Part shown: piece by piece, positions 11,218 to 16,964 of the stretch | How the letters are laid out: every line of letters begins with the position of its first letter | How positions within the stretch are numbered: position 1 is the stretch's first letter | Origin: RGIG3009 sp045630285 | Lineage (GTDB): Bacteria > Bacillota > Clostridia > Oscillospirales > Acutalibacteraceae | Length of the DNA stretch: 16,964 nucleotides | Reading direction: 5' to 3' | NCBI GenBank assembly: GCA_045630285.1 | Contig: JAZQSX010000009.1 | Span: forward strand, 1-16,964 | The notes under the pieces: model-generated | What the model was told of the DNA's origin: nothing | Database searches by the model: none | The model's input: only the letters and a program-made list of their open reading frames with translations | Made by a program: the position numbers and the translations under genes

Positions 11218-13552
11218 ATATCGCGTCAGCGAGGTTGCCAAGGATTTCGGCATTCAGAGCAAGGAAGTTATTGCGCTGCTTTCTCGTTTTTCCGAAACCC
11301 CGAAAAAGAGTGCAACCGCACTGCAGGAAGACGAATTGGATATCGTTTTTGATTATTTGACGCAGAAATACAACAAGGACAATCTGGACGAGTATTTTGC
11401 GGCTGCCGACCGTGCCCGTGAGGAGAAAAAAGCGGTTGCGAAGCCGGCTCCCGTGGTGGAAGCACCGGTTGCCGAAGAAAAGAAGGTGGCAGGCGCTGCT
11501 GCAAGTGCCACGCCCGTTCCGGCGGCTCCCCAGGTGGAGAAAAAGCAGAAGAATCCGCCGCAGCCCCGTGCGCAGATCGAGCGCCGCACGGTGGATACCC
11601 GCAGCGTGCAGACCAATGTCGGCAACAAGTACGACGAGCGTTTTGACGTGATGGCGCAGACCTCCAATCGTGTGCGTGGCGACGGCGGTGCGATCAAGAA
11701 GCAGAAGATCAACCAGAAATCGCAGCAGTATAAGAAGCCGCAGCGCCGCCGTGAGACGGAGGCGGAGCGCCTGAAGCGCATCCAAATGGAGCGTCAGAAG
11801 AAGCAGATGACCATTACCGTTGGTGAGACGATCACCGTGTCCGAACTGGCACTGCGCCTCAAGGCGACGGTTGCTGAGGTCATCAAGAAGCTCATGGGTC
11901 TCGGTATGATGGTGACTGCCAACGAGGAGATCGATTTCGACACGGCGTTCCTGGTTGCTGAGGAATTCCACGCCAAGGTTGAGCGTGAGGTCGTTGTGAC
12001 CATTGAAGAGCAGATCATCGACGATCATGAGGATGATGACAGCGAGCTGCAGCCCCGTGATCCCATCGTGGTTGTTATGGGTCACGTTGACCATGGTAAG
12101 ACCTCGATTTTGGATGCGATCCGCAAGACGAAGGTTACCTCCGGCGAGGCGGGCGGCATCACCCAGCATATCGGTGCTTACCGTACCGAGATCAACGGTC
12201 AGCACATCACCTTCCTGGACACTCCCGGTCACGCCGCATTTACGGCAATGCGTGCCCGTGGTGCGCAGGTAACCGACGTGGCAATTCTCGTTGTTGCGGC
12301 GGACGACGGTATTATGCCGCAGACCATTGAAGCGATCAATCACGCCAAGGCGGCGGATGTGTCTATCATTGTCGCAATCAATAAAATGGATAAGCCCACG
12401 GCGAACCCCGATCGCATTATGCAGCAGCTCACTGAGCACGAATTGGTGCCGGAAGAGTGGGGCGGCGACGTGATCTGTGTGCCGGTTTCGGCACTTACGG
12501 GTCAGGGTATGGACCAGCTGTTGGAATCGGTGCTGTTGGTGGCGGAAATGCGTGAGCTGAAGGCGAATCCCGCCCGTGCCGCCAAGGGCTCGGTTATTGA
12601 AGCCCGTTTGGACAAGGGCCGTGGCCCGATTGCCACGCTGCTCGTGCAGAACGGTACGCTCCACGCCGGTGACATTGTTGTTGCGGGTACGGCCGTTGGT
12701 CGTGTTCGTGCGATGACCGACGATTGCGGCCGCAAGGTCAATGCCGCCGGTCCGTCGGTGCCTGTTGAGATCATGGGTCTCGCCGAGGTTCCCACTGCCG
12801 GTGATGAGTTCAACGCCGTCAGCGACGAGCGTTTGGCACGTGAACTGGTGGAACAGCGCAAGCAGTCCGCCAAGGAAGAAGTGTTTAAGCAGTACCAGAA
12901 GGTCACGCTGGATAACCTGTTCTCGCAGATGCAGGAGAACGATCGCAAGGAACTGCCGATCATTGTGAAGGCTGACGTACAGGGCTCGGTTGAAGCGCTG
13001 CGTCAGTCGCTGGAGAAGCTCTCCACCGACGAGGTGCGTGTGCGTGTGATCCACGGTGCCGTCGGTGCTGTCAGCGAAAGTGACGTTATGCTGGCGCAGG
13101 CGTCCGGTGCGATCATTGTCGGCTTTAACGTCCGTCCCGATCCGCTGGCGCAGGTTGCCGCCGAGCAGGCAGAGGTGGATATGCGTATGTATCGCATCAT
13201 CTACGACTGCTTGGATGAGATCGAAGCGGCTATGAAGGGTATGCTCGCTCCCAAAACCCGTGAAGTGCTGCACGGCCGTGCCGAGGTACGTCAGGTCTAC
13301 CGCATTACCAACGTTGGTCTGGTTGCCGGCTGCTATGTTTTGGACGGCAAAGTCTACCGTAACGACCTGCTTCGCATCGTGCGTGACGGCATCATTATCG
13401 GCGACGATAAGATGATCTCGCTCAAGCGTTTCAAGGACGACCAGCGTGAAGTCGCTCAGGGCTACGAGTGCGGTATCGGTCTGGAGAAATTCACCGATAT
13501 TAAAGAGGGCGACATTTACGAAACCTACATTATTGAGGAATACCGCGATTAA
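11207..13552 (+). CDS. infB: Translation initiation factor IF-2
   Basis: GTPase that brings initiator tRNA to the 30S subunit and promotes 50S joining. The 781 residues include an IF2_N domain (YRVSEVAKDFGIQSKEVIALL, about 4-54), a charged K/E/A/P-rich linker (about 60-195), a second IF2_N-like domain (ITVSELALRLKATVAEVIKKL, about 205-260), the G domain with GHVDHGKT (292-299), DTPGH (338-342), NKMD (392-395) and SAL (428-430), then domains II-IV including IIVKADVQGSVEAL and the C-terminal fMet-tRNA-binding barrel with GRAEVRQVYRI and YECGIGLEKFTDIKEGD. Two ATGs stand side by side at 11207 and 11210; GAGGAGG at 11191-11197 favours the first, though the second is possible. It has no TTA, CTA or TCA codons. 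It follows ylxQ with an 11-base overlap and precedes rbfA by 21 bases. Confidence 0.98.
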   Translation: MMIKYRVSEVAKDFGIQSKEVIALLSRFSETPKKSATALQEDELDIVFDYLTQKYNKDNLDEYFAAADRAREEKKAVAKPAPVVEAPVAEEKKVAGAAASATPVPAAPQVEKKQKNPPQPRAQIERRTVDTRSVQTNVGNKYDERFDVMAQTSNRVRGDGGAIKKQKINQKSQQYKKPQRRRETEAERLKRIQMERQKKQMTITVGETITVSELALRLKATVAEVIKKLMGLGMMVTANEEIDFDTAFLVAEEFHAKVEREVVVTIEEQIIDDHEDDDSELQPRDPIVVVMGHVDHGKTSILDAIRKTKVTSGEAGGITQHIGAYRTEINGQHITFLDTPGHAAFTAMRARGAQVTDVAILVVAADDGIMPQTIEAINHAKAADVSIIVAINKMDKPTANPDRIMQQLTEHELVPEEWGGDVICVPVSALTGQGMDQLLESVLLVAEMRELKANPARAAKGSVIEARLDKGRGPIATLLVQNGTLHAGDIVVAGTAVGRVRAMTDDCGRKVNAAGPSVPVEIMGLAEVPTAGDEFNAVSDERLARELVEQRKQSAKEEVFKQYQKVTLDNLFSQMQENDRKELPIIVKADVQGSVEALRQSLEKLSTDEVRVRVIHGAVGAVSESDVMLAQASGAIIVGFNVRPDPLAQVAAEQAEVDMRMYRIIYDCLDEIEAAMKGMLAPKTREVLHGRAEVRQVYRITNVGLVAGCYVLDGKVYRNDLLRIVRDGIIIGDDKMISLKRFKDDQREVAQGYECGIGLEKFTDIKEGDIYETYIIEEYRD

Positions 13553-13573
13553 GGATTCCGAAAGGAGGCAGTC

Positions 13574-13936
13574 ATGCCCAGTTATCGAATGGACCGTACC
13601 GGTGAGGATATTATGCGCGAGCTGACCGCCATCCTCCGTACTGTCAAGGATCCCCGTGTGACGGGGCTTATCAGCATCGTTCGGGTCGATGTTACCCGTG
13701 ATCTGTCGTATGCCACGGTGTTTGTCAGCGCTATGGACGGCATCGAATCCGCCAAAACGGCGGTCAAAGGTCTGACCTCTGCCGCCGGATATATGCGGCG
13801 GCAGTTGGGACTGGCGCTGAAGCTGCGCCATGTGCCGGAGTTGCGGTTTGTGGCAGACGATTCCATTGCTTACAGTTCTCAGATTGCCCGTACGTTGGAG
13901 CAACTGGGCACGAAGGATGTGGCCTCCGATGAGTGA
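13574..13936 (+). CDS. rbfA: 30S ribosome-binding factor RbfA
   Basis: Binds the 30S subunit during late assembly, near the 5' end of 16S rRNA, and is released when the subunit matures. The 120 residues form the usual KH-like fold: MPSYRMDRTGEDIMRELTAIL start, VKDPRVTGLISIVRVDVTRDLSYATVFVS in the middle, and RRQLGLALKLRHVPELRFVADDSIAYSSQIARTLEQL at the end, which is the RbfA signature. AAAGGAGG at 13561-13568 is a near-perfect ribosome binding site five bases before the ATG. The stop overlaps the nrnA start by eight bases (ATGAGTGA), typical of coupled translation. Confidence 0.96.
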   Translation: MPSYRMDRTGEDIMRELTAILRTVKDPRVTGLISIVRVDVTRDLSYATVFVSAMDGIESAKTAVKGLTSAAGYMRRQLGLALKLRHVPELRFVADDSIAYSSQIARTLEQLGTKDVASDE

Positions 13937-14903
13937 GCGCATCAGCGTAGCCCAAGCAGCAGCGATACTCAGCACAGCAGATCGGATCTTGATCTTAACG
14001 CATCAATTTCCCGACGGTGATACGTTGGGGTCGGGTTATGCGCTGTGCCGTGCACTGCGTGCGCTGGGTAAGCAAGCCACAGTGATCTGCAACGATCCCA
14101 TTCCTGAAAAGTACGACTATATGATGGAGGGCTTGGCGGAGCAGACGTTTGATCCCGCTTTTGTGTGCGCCGTGGATGTGGCGGACAGCAAACTGCTGGG
14201 AGATAGCTTGCAGGTGTACGCCGAGCAAACGGCGCTGTGCATTGATCACCATGGCTCGCATCGGGATTTTGAGGACAAGCTGGTACTGGATGCCACAATG
14301 GGCGCCACCGCTATGCTGATCCTGCAGTTGATCGAAGCCTTGGGCGTGACGGTTGATACGGTGATGGCGGATTGCCTGTACACCGGTATCGCTACCGACA
14401 CCGGTTGCTTTAAGTATAGCAACACCACACCGTTGGCTCACCGTATGGCGGCGCAACTCATGGAAGTCGGCGCTCATACGGAACAGATCAACCGTGCGAT
14501 GTTTGACATCAAATCCCGTGCACGTCTTGCGCTGGAACAGCAAGCGTTGCAGTCCATGGAGTTTTATGATGACGGCCGTGTGGCCGTGATGAAGATCACC
14601 GAGGAAATGGTGCTGCAAAGCGGCGCCAACGAGTTTGATATGGAGGGCCTGTCCCCGCTGTCACGGCAGATCGAGGGTGTTTGGATCGGTCTGACGCTAC
14701 GCCAGAAAGCGGACGGCAGCTACAAGGTCAGTGTGCGCACCGGCGCCCACGCCGATGCCGCCGTGATCTGCGGTTTGCTTGGTGGCGGCGGTCACGCACG
14801 TGCGGCTGGCTGTACGGTGTACGGCTCTGCCGAAGAGGTCGTTGCCCGACTGCGTGAAGCGATCTATGCGTCGGTACCGCGACTTACGGAGAATACACGA
14901 TGA
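13929..14903 (+). CDS. nrnA: DHH/DHHA1 phosphoesterase, NrnA-type oligoribonuclease/pAp phosphatase
   Basis: Expected to degrade short RNA oligonucleotides and dephosphorylate 3'-phosphoadenosine 5'-phosphate with Mn2+ in the cytoplasm. The 324 residues fit NrnA. Metal-binding motifs: HQFPDGDTLGS (His25, Asp29, Asp31); Asp83 in CAVDVAD; the name-giving DHH at 106-108 (IDHHGSH); TGIATDTGCFKYSNT; and the DHHA1 substrate motif GGGGHARAAG at 285-294. All expected metal ligands are present; the only small departure is F27 where many relatives have N before PDGD. The start at 13929 overlaps the rbfA stop and gives the shortest product with a complete family N-terminus; a longer in-frame reading through rbfA looks spurious. 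The stop overlaps the truB start as ATGA. Some homologues act on c-di-AMP-derived pApA, so that substrate is also possible. Confidence 0.92.
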   Translation: MSERISVAQAAAILSTADRILILTHQFPDGDTLGSGYALCRALRALGKQATVICNDPIPEKYDYMMEGLAEQTFDPAFVCAVDVADSKLLGDSLQVYAEQTALCIDHHGSHRDFEDKLVLDATMGATAMLILQLIEALGVTVDTVMADCLYTGIATDTGCFKYSNTTPLAHRMAAQLMEVGAHTEQINRAMFDIKSRARLALEQQALQSMEFYDDGRVAVMKITEEMVLQSGANEFDMEGLSPLSRQIEGVWIGLTLRQKADGSYKVSVRTGAHADAAVICGLLGGGGHARAAGCTVYGSAEEVVARLREAIYASVPRLTENTR

Positions 14904-15784
14904 ATGGCATACTATGTGTGGATAAACCGCAGGATATGACTTCGTTTACCTGCTGTGCGATTTTGCGTCGACTCACGGGAGAACGAAAAATCGGCCATGC
15001 CGGAACGCTGGATCCTATGGCGACCGGCGTTCTACCGCTGATGCTGGGACGTTCGACCCGTGCCATTCCGCTGTTACCGACACACGACAAGTGCTACCGT
15101 GCGACGTTGCGCTTCGGATTTACAAGTGACACGTTGGACGTGTGGGGTGCGGTGACACCTACCGAGAAACCGCTGCCGACATTGGTAGCGATTGAAGCAG
15201 TGTTGCCGTCATTTCGTGGCGATATTCTTCAGGTACCACCGATGGTATCGGCCCTCAAGAAGGACGGCGTTCGGCTGTATGAGCTGGCAAGACAAGGTGT
15301 AGAAATCGAGCGTGAAGCACGCCCGATCACGGTCTACCGTTTGGAGGCCGAAGCCTACGATGCTGTCGGCGGCGAGCTGACCGTGGTATGCGAATGTTCG
15401 GCGGGTACGTATATCCGTACGCTGTGCGACGATATTGGTGCAGCATTGGGATGCGGCGCCGTTATGACCTCCCTGCGGCGATTGCAGGCGGCGGGATATA
15501 GTGAAGCCGATTGCTATACCCTTGAGCAATGGGAACAATTTGCACGTGACGGCGTGCTGGAACAATATGTTCGTCCGGTGGATACAGCGTTTGCATCCTA
15601 TCCGGCGATCTGCGTTTCACAGGCGCAGGCAACCCGTTTTTCAAACGGTGGCGCCCTATCAACGGATCGTTTGGGCGGACAAGTCTTGGACGATGTGACC
15701 CGTGTTTATGCACCGGACCGTACGTTTTTGGGATTGGGAACCCCTGCCGAGGGAGAGTTGCAGGTCCTTCGGTTGCTGGGATAA
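14900..15784 (+). CDS. truB: tRNA pseudouridine-55 synthase TruB
   Basis: Converts U55 in the T-loop of tRNAs to pseudouridine. The 294 residues are the usual length. Motifs: GILCVDKPQDMTSF at the N-terminus, KIGHAGTLDPMATGVLPL with catalytic Asp38, the tyrosine motif KCYRATLRFGFTSDTLD, PPMVSALKKDGVRLYELARQG, and SAGTYIRTLCDDIGAALGCGA; the C-terminal part (about 235-294) is a small PUA-like domain. The start ATG overlaps the nrnA stop (ATGA, 14900-14903), so translation is probably coupled. In many Firmicutes ribF follows truB; here a membrane protein of unknown function comes 27 bases later instead. Confidence 0.97.
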   Translation: MNGILCVDKPQDMTSFTCCAILRRLTGERKIGHAGTLDPMATGVLPLMLGRSTRAIPLLPTHDKCYRATLRFGFTSDTLDVWGAVTPTEKPLPTLVAIEAVLPSFRGDILQVPPMVSALKKDGVRLYELARQGVEIEREARPITVYRLEAEAYDAVGGELTVVCECSAGTYIRTLCDDIGAALGCGAVMTSLRRLQAAGYSEADCYTLEQWEQFARDGVLEQYVRPVDTAFASYPAICVSQAQATRFSNGGALSTDRLGGQVLDDVTRVYAPDRTFLGLGTPAEGELQVLRLLG

Positions 15785-15811
15785 ATCTGTTTTGAATAGG
15801 AGGAGTGCGTT

Positions 15812-16834
15812 ATGAGCGAATCTCCGACCCGTAAGAAAACACCCTTGAAAAAAGCAACAAGTACTTCAAAAAAGCCGGGCTCTAAAAAAGAAAAAACCGT
15901 AACGGCAGAAGCGTTGAAGGAAACGCTGCTGGAAGTGCGTGGCTTGGAAGCTGCCATTTTGGAGGACGTTGTTTTGGATACTGACGAAACGTCGGTTCCG
16001 GAAGCGGTTCTTGAGTCGGCTGTGACCGAAATGGTGGAGGAGCCTGCGGCAGAAATTGCCACAGAAGTCCCCGAAAATGCTGTTTTGGAGTCGTCGACAG
16101 AAGAAGGCGGGGAGCAGAGCGAAGCGCCTGAAAAGCCAAAGAAAAAGCGCCGCAAGGTGCGTTATGCGGCGCCACTGGGCTTTTTGGTGCTGTTTCTTGC
16201 GTTGACCGGCGTGATCGCACTGTGTGTTGGTGGTGTTCGCCTGGTACAAAGCTGGACGGATGACAGCGAACTGCGTGCGGAATTATCGTATTTTCTGAAC
16301 CCAGTCACACAAATGTGTCCCGACACCTTTGAGGATGCCGGCAGAGCAGAGAATCAGGATGCGTTGGTCAGAGCCGCCATTTATAGCATTTCTCAACCGG
16401 AGTACGTGGCGTGGCTCCACGACGGCGACAACTGTAAGTTCACCTATGAGCGTGACGAGATCGGCCGTTTGATCGTGCCGCAAAAAACGGTGGAAGAAGC
16501 GTTTGCCCATTTGTTTGGCAAGAAAAAGATCCGCTCACACCACGCGATCGGTGATGCGGATTATAACGATTCGACCAAGTGCTATCACGTGCCGCTCCAG
16601 TATACTACGGCGGGATACGTACCGGTGTTGGACACCATTGACAGCGACGGCGATACGTATACCGTGCGTGTTGCCTACGTGTTGGCACAGGATATTCGAT
16701 ACGATTACCGTGGGAAAGAGCTGGAACCGACCGTCGAGATGAGCTCCTACGTGCAGCTGTTTGTGGTTCAACAAAATGAAGATGATTCCTGGACGATTCT
16801 GTCTGTGGCAGAGGAAGAGCCGGAGCTTGAATAA
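15812..16834 (+). CDS. Single-pass membrane protein of unknown function (lysine/glutamate-rich N-terminus)
   Basis: I do not recognise a family. The 340 residues divide into a basic, low-complexity start (about 1-30, many K/S/T), an acidic and valine-rich stretch (about 31-108), a strongly basic KPKKKRRKVRY just before one transmembrane helix (about 119-145), and a C-terminal domain of about 190 residues. The positive-inside rule places the N-terminus in the cytoplasm and the C-terminal domain outside. That domain has mixed alpha/beta character, with a helical start (LRAELSYFLNPVTQM) and beta-like strands at the end (SYVQLFVVQQNEDDSWTILSV), resembling small beta-sheet extracellular domains, but no catalytic motif is seen. 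AGGAGG at 15798-15803 supports the start. It is the last gene of the operon. The expression context suggests a housekeeping or envelope role, but nothing specific can be claimed. Confidence 0.85.
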   Translation: MSESPTRKKTPLKKATSTSKKPGSKKEKTVTAEALKETLLEVRGLEAAILEDVVLDTDETSVPEAVLESAVTEMVEEPAAEIATEVPENAVLESSTEEGGEQSEAPEKPKKKRRKVRYAAPLGFLVLFLALTGVIALCVGGVRLVQSWTDDSELRAELSYFLNPVTQMCPDTFEDAGRAENQDALVRAAIYSISQPEYVAWLHDGDNCKFTYERDEIGRLIVPQKTVEEAFAHLFGKKKIRSHHAIGDADYNDSTKCYHVPLQYTTAGYVPVLDTIDSDGDTYTVRVAYVLAQDIRYDYRGKELEPTVEMSSYVQLFVVQQNEDDSWTILSVAEEEPELE

Positions 16835-16842
16835 AACAAAGT

Positions 16843-16874
16843 CCCCCCGTCGATTACCGGCGGCGGGGCGTTTT
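16843..16874 (+). terminator. Hairpin terminator at the operon end, possibly bidirectional
   Basis: CCCCGTCG (16845-16852) pairs with CGGCGGGG (16861-16868), one G-U, around an 8-base loop, followed by CG and T4. On the other strand the hairpin is followed by ACTTTGTTTT, so it may also end a convergent gene. The T-run on the plus strand is short, so efficiency is uncertain. Confidence 0.65.
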
Positions 16875-16878
16875 GCCC

Positions 16879-16964
16879 TTATTTCAAGGAGCCCCTGGCG
16901 ATCTGTTCTTCCCCCTCCTGCTCAGGGGGTCCCAATGGCATCAGCTTGGTAAGCTGTTCACCGG
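16879..16964 (-). CDS. Possible 3' end of a convergent gene, cut by the window edge
   Basis: On the minus strand one frame is open from 16962 down to a TAA at 16881-16879, giving 27 residues that begin GEQLTKLMPLGPPEQEG and end in ARGSLK. The composition looks protein-like and the stop sits just next to the hairpin terminator, the expected place for a convergent gene. It is too short to name a family and could be chance. Confidence 0.35.
   Translation of the reverse strand, partial: GEQLTKLMPLGPPEQEGEEQIARGSLK

Noticed and set aside
13830..13928. A longer N-terminus for nrnA starting inside rbfA
   Set aside because: The extra residues (start CRSCGLWQ) are rbfA sequence read in another frame. 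NrnA homologues start near SERISVAQAAAIL, and the ATG at 13929 gives the usual overlap with the rbfA stop.
11156..13975. A 939-codon open frame on the minus strand opposite infB and rbfA
   Set aside because: Same cause: it is in codon register with infB and rbfA, which lack TTA, CTA and TCA. The His/Arg/Leu-rich product is typical of such mirror frames.

Overview
The window looks like a chromosomal piece of a low-to-mid GC Firmicute of the class Clostridia, most likely a gut-type Oscillospirales/Ruminococcaceae relative. The evidence is strong AGGAGG-type ribosome binding sites before nearly every gene, SigA-type promoters, the Firmicute gene order rimP-nusA-rnpM-ylxQ-infB-rbfA-nrnA-truB, a NusA without C-terminal acidic repeats, and a sortase signal of the SPxTG type known from clostridia. 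The lineage is an inference from these traits; no 16S gene is present.

Region 1 (1-1359) is the 3' part of an RsmF-type rRNA cytosine-C5 methyltransferase whose start lies left of the window. Region 2 (about 1404-2917) is a complete single-gene unit: extended -10 promoter, rhamnulokinase gene rhaB, intrinsic terminator. No other rhamnose gene is visible. Region 3 (about 3003-8907) is another self-contained unit: extended -10 promoter, a roughly 90-nt structured leader, a 1910-residue secreted protein, and a strong terminator. The protein has a signal peptide, alternating carbohydrate-binding-like jelly-roll modules and bacterial Ig-like (Big_2) domains, a CARDB-like domain, a GH16 catalytic domain with an intact ExDxxE motif, a short helical spacer and an SPNTG sorting signal. 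It is the most distinctive item here: a wall-anchored polysaccharide-degrading or polysaccharide-binding enzyme.

Region 4 (8918-16874) is the translation/transcription housekeeping operon. A promoter and an 11-bp leader hairpin precede rimP, then nusA, rnpM (ylxR), ylxQ, infB, rbfA, nrnA and truB follow with overlaps or short gaps, and a single-pass membrane protein of unknown function comes last before a hairpin terminator. The products serve 30S maturation (RimP, RbfA), transcription elongation and antitermination (NusA), RNA binding (RnpM, YlxQ), translation initiation (IF-2), oligoribonucleotide turnover (NrnA) and tRNA Psi55 formation (TruB). A possible convergent gene enters from the right edge (16879-16964, minus strand).

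I found no CRISPR array, tRNA, rRNA, insertion sequence or defence system. The items that merit follow-up are the architecture, anchoring and leader of the surface GH16 protein, the rimP leader hairpin, the isolated rhaB, and the unknown membrane protein at the operon end.
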